Shown here piece by piece: positions 52,270 to 59,886 of a DNA stretch of 64,000 nt; position 1 is the stretch's first letter, and each line of letters opens with the position of its first letter. Source of the stretch: DATMER01 sp034667225 (GTDB lineage: Bacteria; Acidobacteriota; Thermoanaerobaculia; Multivoradales; UBA5704); contig JAXDKG010000062.1 of the NCBI GenBank assembly GCA_034667225.1, positions 10,539 to 74,538 of the forward strand, written 5' to 3'. A program made the translations under genes and the position numbers. The notes below the pieces were generated by a model. That model was given only the letters and a program-made list of their open reading frames with translations, ran no database searches and was not told the DNA's origin.

Positions 52270-52923
52270 ATGGAGATTGCGGAATGTGCCGCAGTCATGG
52301 ACGAATTTCCAGAGCCGTTTACGCCCATGCTGGCCGACGAGGTCAAGCGTCCATTCCACAAGCCGGGCTGGGTCTATGAGGAGAAGTACGACGGCTACCG
52401 CATGCTCGCCTTCAAGGAAGGACAGCGGGTCCAGCTCATCAGCCGCAACCGCAAGGACTTCACGCGCCCGTTTCCGGAGATCGTCCAGGCTCTCGCATCG
52501 CTCAAGGTCAAGACCCTGATTCTGGACGGTGAGGTCGCGGTGTTCGACGAGCGCCTGGTCTCCCATCTCGGCTATCTGAGGGGCGCGCCCGCGGACCAGC
52601 TCTTCACGCCGGCCATGTACGTGGCCTTCGACTGCCTCTACGCTCGCGGGAAGAATCTGATGGCACAACCTCTACAGCGGCGTCGTGTCGCATTGGAGCG
52701 GGAGGTGCGTGGCGCGGCGGGGCCGATCATCCTGGCCCGCAGGCTCGCGGAGGACGGTCTGGAGGCGTGGAAGGAAGTCGTCTCCCATGGCTGGGAGGGG
52801 CTGATCGCCAAGGACCCCGCCTCCCTCTACGAGCCGGGCGCCCGCACCCGAAGCTGGGTCAAGGTCAAGCACAAGGTACGAATCGGCTGGCCCGGGGAAG
52901 GGACCGAGTACACGCGGGGGTGA
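52270..52923 (+). CDS. Short ATP-dependent DNA ligase, adenylation domain only
   Basis: The protein has 217 residues. YEEKYDGYRML carries the adenylated lysine of motif I, LILDGEVAVFDE is motif III, YVAFDCLY follows, and WEGLIAKDPASLY with SWVKVKHK are motifs IV and V. The protein stops about 15 residues after motif V, so the OB-fold domain of LigC/LigD-type ligases (usually about 300 residues) is missing. An ATG at 52270 is chosen; a TTG at 52249 and an ATG at 52297 are also possible. It may be a truncated gene or need a partner. It directly follows the repeat array. Confidence 0.85.
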   Translation: MEIAECAAVMDEFPEPFTPMLADEVKRPFHKPGWVYEEKYDGYRMLAFKEGQRVQLISRNRKDFTRPFPEIVQALASLKVKTLILDGEVAVFDERLVSHLGYLRGAPADQLFTPAMYVAFDCLYARGKNLMAQPLQRRRVALEREVRGAAGPIILARRLAEDGLEAWKEVVSHGWEGLIAKDPASLYEPGARTRSWVKVKHKVRIGWPGEGTEYTRG

Positions 52924-52928
52924 GTCGC

Positions 52929-54809
52929 TCAGTTTCCCCCGAAGCTCACATCGGCGCGCACGACCGTGTCCCCCGGCAGGATGCGGACCTGGGTGGAGGC
53001 CTTGCGCCCGTCGAGCATGGCCGTGAGGGTCCAGGTTCCCGGCCAGAGGTCGGGGATTTGGAAGCTGAGGTCCTGTCCTGCCTGGGTTCCCCGTGTCCAT
53101 AGCCCGTCCTCGCTCGTGGCCTGGACTAGCGGGATCTCTCCGGGAGCGAGGCCGCGGACGTAGCCGGAGGCCGCCACGGTCCGGGCGAGCCGGAGGTCCG
53201 GGACAACTACCGGAGAGCCGGCCACGGTCACCGTCGCGGCAGTCGAGCCGAGGCCCTTCTGCTCCGCCTTGGCCGTCCAGGCCCCATCTACCAGGTAAGC
53301 GGTGAACCTGCCCTCGGCATCGGTGACGGCGTGAATCCTGAGCTCCCCCTGCTCGAAGAACACGCTCGCGTGCCGGATGCCTCGCCCCTCGGGATCGAGA
53401 ACGCGCCCGCGGACGGGGGGCAGCGGCGGGAAGGAGAAATCCTCGACCGTGATCTCCTTGCCCTCCTCCACCTGGATCCGGCGCTTCAAGGTCCGTCCGT
53501 TGTTGTCGCGAGCCACAAGCGTCCAGGCCCCTGGAGCGACGAGGTAGAGGTCGAACCGGCCGTCCTCGCCGGCACCCTTCCCGCCGTACCTCGTTTGAGG
53601 TCCCTCTAGCAGCTCGAGGGTTGCGAACCCTCCGGGCGCGAGCCCGGTAACCCGGCCGGAGAGGGTCGCGGGCCGGCTCACCTCGATGCTCAGCTCGATC
53701 GGATCGCCCGTGGCCGTCACCGGTCTCTGCGCCGTGATCCAACCCACGGCCTCGAGCCTGACCTCGTGCTCTCCCGGTGAGACGTGGAACCGGAAATGCC
53801 CCTCCGGGTCGAGCTCGACGTCTCTGAAGTCCACCGACAATCGAGGCTTGGCGATGGGGGAGCCGTCGCGTGTGAAGATCCGCCCTTCGACCACGGTGGC
53901 AGCCGGCATCCGGATGTCGGCGCGGGACGGGGATTCTCCGATCAGGATCTCCTGCTGGATCCAGCCGAAATCGGGATGGATCACATGGAGCCGGCTGGAG
54001 CCTGAGAACGCGTGGGAGAACCGGTAGACGCCGTCCTCATCCGTCTGCGTCTGGGAGTCGGGCCGTGCGGCCGCGGTGCTCACCTGTGCTCCGGAGACGG
54101 GCTTGCCGTCCGCGTCCACCACCCGGCCTTCCAGGGGCACGAGCTTCCCGGGCAGGGCGACCTCCACCTGGCGGCCGCTTTTTCCGGGCAGCGCCTGCCA
54201 GCGCACCACCTGGGAACCAGTGCCGTCCGAGGCCCTGATCGTGAACCACCCGGGCTCCAAGCCCTCGAAGACGAAGCGGCCGTCCGCGTCGGTGGGCCCG
54301 GAGCGGTATTGCGGGTGGCTGCAAGGTTCCGAAGGACCGAGGATCAGGCAGCCGCCGGAGCTCCAGCCGGCGAGCTGGGCCGTGACGTCGAGGCCCGGCA
54401 CGGGCTCGCCCCGGCCGTCCACCACGCGGCCGACCAGGCGGGCGGCGGGCTGCAGCCGGATCTCCAGCGGTTTGTCCGCGGCGGCCTCGGGCCGGACCTC
54501 GGCGGGAAGCCACTCCGCCGGACATGCGGTCAGAGCCTCCTGGGGACGGAGATTCGAGACCGTGAATCGGCCGTCGGGTCCGCTCACCGCCGCGGGACGG
54601 CGCTGGGCGCGCCCGATCTTCTCCTGGAGGGTGTGAGGCCGCCAGACCTCCACGCCTGACAGCGGGCGTCCCTGGGCATCCACCACGCGTCCGGTCACGG
54701 TCTGTCCTCCGGCAGGGACGCTGGTGTCCTGTTGCGCACGGGCAATCCCCACGGCCAGAAAGACCGGAACGGCCAGGCAAGCGAGACAGCGGCGGGCTTT
54801 CACGGGCAT
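52929..54809 (-). CDS. Secreted protein with carboxypeptidase-regulatory-like repeats
   Basis: The protein has 626 residues. The start at 54809 follows GAGGAG by five bases and gives a signal peptide (CLACLAVPVFLAVGIARA). The mature part has at least six beta-sandwich repeats of the form VxGRVVDxxGxPVxGxxV, each followed by DxxGRFxxxxL (for example TVTGRVVDAQGRPLSGVEV and GPDGRFTVSNL), the pattern of carboxypeptidase regulatory-like domains. No enzyme domain is present. It is probably a surface or periplasmic structural or adhesion protein. Confidence 0.85.
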   Translation of the reverse strand: MPVKARRCLACLAVPVFLAVGIARAQQDTSVPAGGQTVTGRVVDAQGRPLSGVEVWRPHTLQEKIGRAQRRPAAVSGPDGRFTVSNLRPQEALTACPAEWLPAEVRPEAAADKPLEIRLQPAARLVGRVVDGRGEPVPGLDVTAQLAGWSSGGCLILGPSEPCSHPQYRSGPTDADGRFVFEGLEPGWFTIRASDGTGSQVVRWQALPGKSGRQVEVALPGKLVPLEGRVVDADGKPVSGAQVSTAAARPDSQTQTDEDGVYRFSHAFSGSSRLHVIHPDFGWIQQEILIGESPSRADIRMPAATVVEGRIFTRDGSPIAKPRLSVDFRDVELDPEGHFRFHVSPGEHEVRLEAVGWITAQRPVTATGDPIELSIEVSRPATLSGRVTGLAPGGFATLELLEGPQTRYGGKGAGEDGRFDLYLVAPGAWTLVARDNNGRTLKRRIQVEEGKEITVEDFSFPPLPPVRGRVLDPEGRGIRHASVFFEQGELRIHAVTDAEGRFTAYLVDGAWTAKAEQKGLGSTAATVTVAGSPVVVPDLRLARTVAASGYVRGLAPGEIPLVQATSEDGLWTRGTQAGQDLSFQIPDLWPGTWTLTAMLDGRKASTQVRILPGDTVVRADVSFGGN

Positions 54810-54865
54810 CGGATCTCCTCTTTGCCTTCCAGGAGGCAAGATCCGGACCGGGGTGAGGAAAAGGC

Positions 54866-54897
54866 TTGGCGGTTCCGTCCTACCTTTTGCGTATACA
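54866..54897 (+). promoter_or_regulatory. Promoter-like element before the small zinc-finger gene
   Basis: TTGGCG at 54866 and TATACA at 54892 are joined by a block containing CTTTTGCGTA. A similar block (TGGCGGGTTC, then CTTTTGCGTACAC) lies at 56910-56936 before an unrelated gene. The spacing of 20 bases is long for a standard promoter, so the type of sigma factor is open. Confidence 0.4.
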
Positions 54898-54937
54898 TGG
54901 TAGGGGCAGTACCCCGTATCGCGAAGGAGGCGATCCG

Positions 54938-55102
54938 ATGAAGACTCAACCCCAACTCCCGACCCATCCCGCGCCGCAGCAGATCGAGCGCTTCGTAAAA
55001 GGGGAGTGCACCCGGGGCGAGACTCGGGACGTGGTGCGCCACCTGCTGCTCGGCTGCCCGACGTGCAGCCAGGCGGTCCGGCCCCTGTGGGGGCTGCGCT
55101 GA
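54938..55102 (+). CDS. Small HxxxxCxxC protein, zf-HC2/anti-sigma-like
   Basis: This 54-residue protein starts at ATG 54938 after a strong GGAGG. It has a helix (QQIERFVKGECTRGE) and the motif RHLLLGCPTCSQAV, in which His and two Cys could bind zinc as in zf-HC2 anti-sigma domains. It ends soon after the motif, without any membrane or effector domain. Stand-alone forms may regulate a partner protein, but I cannot name one. Confidence 0.65.
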   Translation: MKTQPQLPTHPAPQQIERFVKGECTRGETRDVVRHLLLGCPTCSQAVRPLWGLR

Positions 55103-55179
55103 GGCGCGAGGTCTTCCGCGAGCGGCACCTCTGAAGGTAGGGCGGGCTGATCCCGTCCTGCCTTCAAGGAGAGACGCTC

Positions 55180-55488
55180 ATGAGGAAGACCTTCCCGCTC
55201 TGCCTGCTCCTGCTCGCCCTCACTCTCAGTGCCCCCGCCGCCTTCGCGGCCCCGGAGCCCGCTCCGGCACCCCTTGACTTCTTCGGGACGGCAACCGGCT
55301 CCTGTCCCGCGGCCACCCTCACTACTCCCGCACTCTCACCCGCGGCGCTGGATCTCTTCGGAGCCCTGAGCTGCTGCCGTCCCGAGTGCTCCTCGAACAG
55401 CGGATGCGACAACAAGTGTGGAGTGGGCTTGGGTACGTGCGTGCAGGTGAACTCCTGCTGCAAGCAGTGCATCTGCTCTCAGACGTAG
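55180..55488 (+). CDS. Small secreted cysteine-rich protein
   Basis: The protein has 102 residues. The signal peptide (LCLLLLALTLSAPAAFA) is clear and AAGGAGAG precedes the ATG. The mature half is first proline/alanine rich. Its last 40 residues contain twelve cysteines in CCRPECSSNSGCDNKC and CCKQCICSQT-like spacing, suggesting a disulfide-knotted domain or a metal-binding tail. I do not recognise the family. It follows the small zinc-finger gene and may be co-transcribed with it. Confidence 0.75.
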   Translation: MRKTFPLCLLLLALTLSAPAAFAAPEPAPAPLDFFGTATGSCPAATLTTPALSPAALDLFGALSCCRPECSSNSGCDNKCGVGLGTCVQVNSCCKQCICSQT

Positions 55489-55567
55489 ACGTTCCTGCCT
55501 TGTGAGCCCGCGCCCGGGAGGGCGTGGGCTCCGTCCAGATCGGATAGATTTATGAACGGCTGACGAC

Positions 55568-55906
55568 ATGAAGCTATCTGACGAAGATTCCGGGAGGCCA
55601 CTGATCGTAGTCCGTTGGGGCATACCCTCCGGCAGTCGGAGCGAGGCGGACGAAGATGCGGCCGAGGATCTGGCCGAAAAGCTGGCTCCGCTGATCCCTC
55701 CGGTGGCGAACGCCGAGATTGCCGGCTTCGAAGACGAGAACGATCACATTGACATGCTGATCTGGGGCGAGGGCACGGACGAGGAGATCGATCAGATCTA
55801 CCGCGCTGTCGCGCCCTTGTTCCGGCGTTATGGCTGTCCTCCAGGTTCCTGCCTCATCCGCTACTACAGCGGCGGCGGGTGGGAACTGGTTTCCGACGAG
55901 GTATAG
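55568..55906 (+). CDS. Acidic hypothetical protein
   Basis: This 112-residue acidic protein has no signal peptide or membrane segment. It starts MKLSDEDSGRPLIVVRWG and has a predicted alpha/beta pattern (AEDLAEKLAPLIPP, then IDMLIWGEGTDEEIDQIYRAV), ending LIRYYSGGGWELVSDEV. I do not recognise it. Size, charge and the compact fold would suit a small immunity-type or regulatory protein, but nothing nearby supports that. Confidence 0.6.
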   Translation: MKLSDEDSGRPLIVVRWGIPSGSRSEADEDAAEDLAEKLAPLIPPVANAEIAGFEDENDHIDMLIWGEGTDEEIDQIYRAVAPLFRRYGCPPGSCLIRYYSGGGWELVSDEV

Positions 55907-55915
55907 GCGCTCGGG

Positions 55916-55921
55916 TACAAT
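55916..55921 (+). promoter_or_regulatory. -10-like hexamer of the quinone oxidoreductase gene
   Basis: TACAAT lies eight bases before the ATG at 55930, with no Shine-Dalgarno sequence between. Transcription would begin at or very near the start codon. The hexamer lies just after the stop codon of the gene upstream. Confidence 0.5.
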
Positions 55922-55929
55922 CCGGCCCC

Positions 55930-56898
55930 ATGAAAGCCATTCGCGTCCACACTCCCGGCGGTCCTGAGGTCCTCCGGTTCGAGGACATCCCGGATCCAAT
56001 CCCCGCCGAAGGGCAGGCGGTGGTGCGGATCGAGGCCGTCGGTGTCAATTTCATTGACGTCTACCACCGGACGGGCCTCTACAAGGTCCCGCTGCCGTTC
56101 ACTCTCGGCCAGGAGGCGGCGGGCACGGTCGAGGCCGTGGGACCCGGCGTGACCGGGATCACCGCTGGCGACCGGGTGGCCTATACGGGCGTGATGGGCG
56201 CTTATGCCGAGAAGGCGGCTGTGCCGGCCGATCGGCTGGTGAAGCTCCCCGAAGGGCTGAGCACTCGGGATGGCGCCGCGGCCATGCTGCAGGGGATGAC
56301 GGCCCACTATCTCGCCTGCTCGACCTACCCTCTGCAGCCTGGCGATGCCTGCCTGGTCCATGCCGCGGCGGGCGGGGTCGGGCTGCTCCTGTGCCAGATC
56401 GCAAAGCTGCGGGGTGCCCGAGTCTTCGCTACCACTTCGACGGAGGATAAGGCCCGGCTCGCCCGCGAGGCCGGGGCCGACGAGGTCATCCTCTACGAGG
56501 AGCAGGATTTCGCGGCCGAGGTCCGGCGCCTGACGGCCGGCCGGGGTGTCCAGGTGGTTTATGACGGGGTGGGCCGGACGACGTTCGAGCGGAGCCTCGA
56601 CTCCCTGGCCCGCCGCGGCATGATGGTGCTCTTCGGCCAGGCGAGCGGACCGGTCCCTCCTTTCGATCCGGCAATCCTGAACGCCAAGGGCTCGATCTAT
56701 CTCACCCGCCCCTCCTTGGTCCACTACATGGCGGCGAGGGAGGAACTCGCGTCCCGGGCGGGAGATGTCCTCGGCTGGATTCGGGAGGGCCGGCTGAAGC
56801 TGCGGATCGGCCTCGAGCTGCCGCTCGGCGAAGCCGCCGCGGCCCATCGCGCCCTCGAAGGCCGGACCACGACGGGGAAGGTGCTGCTCCTTCCCTAG
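55930..56898 (+). CDS. qorA: NADPH:quinone oxidoreductase (zinc-free MDR family)
   Basis: This 322-residue medium-chain reductase has GVNFIDVYHRTGLY, LGQEAAGTVEAVGPGV, the cofactor loop HAAAGGVGLLLCQ and EAGADEVILY, all as in QorA. The cysteine and histidine zinc ligands of alcohol dehydrogenases are absent. It would reduce quinones or enones with NADPH in the cytoplasm. There is no Shine-Dalgarno sequence; the start is fixed by conservation of MKAIRVHTPGGPEVL. Confidence 0.9.
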   Translation: MKAIRVHTPGGPEVLRFEDIPDPIPAEGQAVVRIEAVGVNFIDVYHRTGLYKVPLPFTLGQEAAGTVEAVGPGVTGITAGDRVAYTGVMGAYAEKAAVPADRLVKLPEGLSTRDGAAAMLQGMTAHYLACSTYPLQPGDACLVHAAAGGVGLLLCQIAKLRGARVFATTSTEDKARLAREAGADEVILYEEQDFAAEVRRLTAGRGVQVVYDGVGRTTFERSLDSLARRGMMVLFGQASGPVPPFDPAILNAKGSIYLTRPSLVHYMAAREELASRAGDVLGWIREGRLKLRIGLELPLGEAAAAHRALEGRTTTGKVLLLP

Positions 56899-56909
56899 AG
56901 TCCCGGACG

Positions 56910-56940
56910 TGGCGGGTTCTTCCCTCTTTTGCGTACACTC
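56910..56940 (+). promoter_or_regulatory. Promoter-like element before the alpha/beta hydrolase
   Basis: TGGCGGGTTC is followed by CTTTTGCGTACAC, matching the block at 54866-54897. The next gene starts 37 bases downstream with a good AAAGGAG Shine-Dalgarno sequence. Two copies in non-homologous surroundings suggest a shared promoter type. Confidence 0.4.
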
Positions 56941-56976
56941 TGTACGGAAGTCCGAACCAGCAAAGGAGAAGAAGAC

Positions 56977-58038
56977 ATGAGATTCCGTCCGTTTGCCATG
57001 CTGTGCATGCTGGCTGTCGTTCTGTTCCCGTCCGGCGCCCGGGCTGTGGAGGGCGGGTTCCGGTGCGAGGAGCTGTCGTTCGACGTGAACCTCTCGCCGA
57101 GCGACCCCGCCGTCTACAGCGTATTCGGCGTCCTCTGCTCTCGCGGCAGCATTCATCAAAGGACGATCCAGATCACGCTCCATGGTGCCACCTACGGCCA
57201 CCTGTACTGGGACTGGCCTTACCAGCCCGAGACCTATTCGTATGTGCGCCGGGCCACGGCGGAAGGCTATGCGGTCCTCAACCTCGACCGGATCGGCATC
57301 GGCCAGAGCGATCGGCCTGCGGCGGCTGGGGTCGACATCCCGGCCAACGGCTACGTCGTCCATCAGATCGTGCAGGCGCTGCGCGGGGGAGATCTGGTCG
57401 TCCACTCCTTCGGCCGCATCAGGGCCGAGAAGGTGGTGCTCGTGGGCCACTCGCTCGGGTCGGTGATCTCGATCCAGGAGGCGGCGACCTACGGTGACGT
57501 GGACGGCTTGGTGCTGACCGGCGTGTCTCACACCATTACCCCGGCGCTGAACGAGATCTTTGCGGTCCTGTATCCGGCCAATCTGGATGCGCGTTTCGCG
57601 GGCCAGAACGTCCCGGGCGGCTATCTCACCACTTTGCCGGGCACTCGCGACGTCTTCTACTATCCGCCGTCCCGAGACCCTCTGGTCCTCGCGATCGACG
57701 AGGAGACCAAGGAGACCGTTACTGTTGCCGAGCTCGACACGGCCGTGCCCGCGCTGTTCCTGTCGCCGGGGATTCACGTCCCGGTGCTCGTGGTCGTCGG
57801 CGATCACGACAGGGCATTCTGCGGCGAGCCGACGTGCTCGGCTTCCGGCAGCCTGGCCGCCGAGGCGGGCTTCTTCTCGCCGGATGCCTGTGTGGAGACG
57901 GCGGCCATCGCCGGTGCGGGGCACGACCTGAACCTGCATTTCCAGGCGCCAACCGCGTACGACGTCGTGCTGGAGTGGATGGACCGGCGCGTGGGCAGCG
58001 ATCCGGACGAGCCGGCGCCGTCCCCTTGCCAGCCGTAG
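56977..58038 (+). CDS. Secreted alpha/beta hydrolase
   Basis: The protein has 353 residues. A signal peptide (MLCMLAVVLFPSGARA) is followed by an alpha/beta hydrolase fold: LHGATYG for the oxyanion region, VLVGHSLGSV with the nucleophile near residue 158, VVVGDHDRAFC with the acidic residue and AGAGHDLNLH with the catalytic histidine. The substrate is unknown; esterase or lipase activity is likely. It has an AAAGGAG ribosome-binding site, unlike its neighbours. Confidence 0.85.
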   Translation: MRFRPFAMLCMLAVVLFPSGARAVEGGFRCEELSFDVNLSPSDPAVYSVFGVLCSRGSIHQRTIQITLHGATYGHLYWDWPYQPETYSYVRRATAEGYAVLNLDRIGIGQSDRPAAAGVDIPANGYVVHQIVQALRGGDLVVHSFGRIRAEKVVLVGHSLGSVISIQEAATYGDVDGLVLTGVSHTITPALNEIFAVLYPANLDARFAGQNVPGGYLTTLPGTRDVFYYPPSRDPLVLAIDEETKETVTVAELDTAVPALFLSPGIHVPVLVVVGDHDRAFCGEPTCSASGSLAAEAGFFSPDACVETAAIAGAGHDLNLHFQAPTAYDVVLEWMDRRVGSDPDEPAPSPCQP

Positions 58039-58064
58039 AGGAGAGCGCCAACAGCCGGCTGCGC

Positions 58065-58070
58065 TACAAT
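58065..58070 (+). promoter_or_regulatory. -10-like hexamer of the choice-anchor protein gene
   Basis: TACAAT lies six bases before the ATG at 58077, and no Shine-Dalgarno sequence is present. It resembles the arrangement at 55916. Confidence 0.45.
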
Positions 58071-58076
58071 CGGGCG

Positions 58077-59312
58077 ATGCAGTTGCCGGAGCGGCACTGG
58101 TGGTTGCCAGTCGCCGCACTCTTGCTGGGTGGTCTTGTGGCGGGTTCGGCTGCGGCGGCGACCTTCACGGTCGGCAATCTCTCCGACTCCGGGCCTGGGA
58201 GCCTCCGCCAGGCGGTGCTCGACGCCAACGCGACGGCCGGCGCGGACATCATCGCCTTCCAGGCCGGCCTGACCGGCACCCTCACGCTGACCTTGGGCGA
58301 GATCCTGATCACCGACAGCGTCGACGTGAGGGGCCCCGGAGCCGGCGTTCTCGCGGTCCACGGCAACGATGCGTCCCGTATCTTCCGCGTGCAGAATGCT
58401 TTATCGGCGGTCGATGCGATCGTGTCCGGCCTTACCCTCACCCACGGCTCCGGCAGGTTCGGAGGGGCCGTGGCCGTGTTCGGGGAGAATCTCACCCTCC
58501 GCAACGTGGTGGTCTCCGACAGTCTGGCCCTGTTCTCCGGTGGCAATCTGTACATAGAGAGCGGGTTCCTTACCGTCCAGGAGAGCACGATCACCGGTGG
58601 GGCCGCGGACGACGGGGGCGGGATTGCCGTCGAGGATGGCTCTCTGGCGATCGATCGAAGCACGGTGATGGCAAACCAGGCAGACAGGGGCGGAGCGATC
58701 TACGCGGCCGGCGCGCTGGCGCAGATCGTGAGCTCCACGATTTCGGGCAACAGCGCCTCCTCCAACGGTGGCGGCGTCTTCGGGGAGTTCCTTTCCACTT
58801 TCGAGGTCCGGTTCACGACCGTGAGCGACAACTCGGCAGGCCTGGCAGGCGGAAGCTTTTATCTCCAGTCCCAGAGCACTCTCGAGCTCGATCATGCCAT
58901 CGTGGCCAACGGCACGCCTCAGGATCTGGTCCAGACAGGCAGCACCATCAACTCCGTCTGGAGCCTGATCGAGGCGCCGGCGGGTGCGATCAACGGCCTG
59001 AACGCCAATAACATCCTGGGAGTCGACCCGGGCCTCGCTCCGCTGGCGGACAACGGCGGTCCCACACAGACCCACGCGTTGCTGCCGGACAGCCCGGCTC
59101 TCAATGCGGGTGACCCGGCGGCCATCACGGGCGAGCCGCCAGCCACGGACCAGCGGGGCTTCGCGCGGATCGTCGGCGGGCGGGTGGATCTCGGTTCGTA
59201 TGAAGCGCAGGTTGCGGCCGGGGCGGTCGAGGTCCCGGTCCTGTCGAAGGCCGGCCTGTTGGCGCTGGCAACGCTTCTGGCGGGAATCGGCGTGCTGCTG
59301 ATGCGGCGTTAG
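58077..59312 (+). CDS. Choice-anchor beta-helix protein with IPTL-CTERM-like tail
   Basis: The protein has 411 residues. The signal peptide (AALLLGGLVAGSAAAA) leads to TFTVGNLSDSGPGSLRQAV, the usual start of choice-anchor Q-type proteins. Parallel beta-helix rungs follow (SGLTLTHGSG, STISGNSASSNGGGV). NNGGPTQTHALLPDSPALNAG marks the end of the domain. The tail VPVLSKAGLLALATLLAG with a final RR resembles IPTL-CTERM sorting signals. It should be surface anchored. Its stop overlaps the convergent gene by three bases (TTAG). Confidence 0.85.
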   Translation: MQLPERHWWLPVAALLLGGLVAGSAAAATFTVGNLSDSGPGSLRQAVLDANATAGADIIAFQAGLTGTLTLTLGEILITDSVDVRGPGAGVLAVHGNDASRIFRVQNALSAVDAIVSGLTLTHGSGRFGGAVAVFGENLTLRNVVVSDSLALFSGGNLYIESGFLTVQESTITGGAADDGGGIAVEDGSLAIDRSTVMANQADRGGAIYAAGALAQIVSSTISGNSASSNGGGVFGEFLSTFEVRFTTVSDNSAGLAGGSFYLQSQSTLELDHAIVANGTPQDLVQTGSTINSVWSLIEAPAGAINGLNANNILGVDPGLAPLADNGGPTQTHALLPDSPALNAGDPAAITGEPPATDQRGFARIVGGRVDLGSYEAQVAAGAVEVPVLSKAGLLALATLLAGIGVLLMRR

Positions 59313-59773
59313 CGGCGCGTGCGAAGCGCGCGGGTGAGCACCCGGTCGAGCGTGGCCGCGAAAGCCTGCCGGTCCTTGGGACTATAGGGGCGCGGTCCGC
59401 CTGGCTCCAGCATGCCCGCGCCTCTCAGGCCGTCAATGAGGTCGCGCACGGCGAGCCGCTCGCCGACGTTCTCTTCGGTGTATTCGTCGCCACGCGGATC
59501 GATTGCCTTGACGTTCTTTTCCACGAGGCGCGCGGCCAGGGGAATGTCGGCAGTCACGGCGACATCCCCCGGTTCCGCGTGCTCGGCGATGTGGAGGTCG
59601 GCGACATCCGCACCCCCGTCCACCCGCACGGCGGAGACGAAGGGGTTGCCCGGCGGGCCGGTCAACCACTGGTTGGCCACGAGCACCGCGTGCACTTCCA
59701 GGCGTTTTGCGGCCCGGAAGACGATGTCTTTCACTTCACGGGGCGCGGCGTCGGCATCGATCCAGACTCTCAT
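59309..59773 (-). CDS. YaiI/YqxD family protein (DUF188)
   Basis: This 154-residue protein starts MRVWIDADAAPREVKDIVFRA. It contains DGGADVADLHIAEHAEPGD and VTADIPLAARLVEK, the signature of the UPF0178 family, which has a PIN-like fold. The function is unsettled. A TATCGT hexamer nine bases before the ATG and no Shine-Dalgarno sequence suggest a leaderless transcript. Confidence 0.92.
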   Translation of the reverse strand: MRVWIDADAAPREVKDIVFRAAKRLEVHAVLVANQWLTGPPGNPFVSAVRVDGGADVADLHIAEHAEPGDVAVTADIPLAARLVEKNVKAIDPRGDEYTEENVGERLAVRDLIDGLRGAGMLEPGGPRPYSPKDRQAFAATLDRVLTRALRTRR

Positions 59774-59796
59774 CAGGGTTGCACGATAGCATCAGG

Positions 59797-59832
59797 AAAG
59801 GACATAAAGGACTTACAGGACGTAAAGGACAA
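59797..59832. repeat. Four 9-base tandem repeats
   Basis: AAAGGACAT, AAAGGACTT, ACAGGACGT and AAAGGACAA follow each other without gaps just before the terminator hairpin at 59840. It is a short low-complexity repeat in a 113-base intergenic gap. No function is suggested. Confidence 0.7.
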
Positions 59833-59839
59833 AAGAATT

Positions 59840-59864
59840 GGGGACCCGAGCGGGTCCCCTTTTT
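59840..59864. terminator. Rho-independent terminator
   Basis: A perfect nine-base-pair stem (GGGGACCCG/CGGGTCCCC) with an AG loop is followed by five T on the plus strand. On the minus strand it is followed by AATTCTTTTG. It lies just past the stop of the minus-strand BNR gene at 59887 and most likely ends that transcript, though it could work in both directions. Confidence 0.8.
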
Positions 59865-59886
59865 CAGGCTGGTGGAGAGGTGAGGT

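Noticed and set aside
51907..52668. Minus-strand protein with heptapeptide repeats (SPKTLGx-type)
   Set aside because: The reading is open only because 21 is a multiple of three. It runs fully antisense through the ligase gene, and the 20-base unit breaks the frame, so the array is better seen as non-coding.
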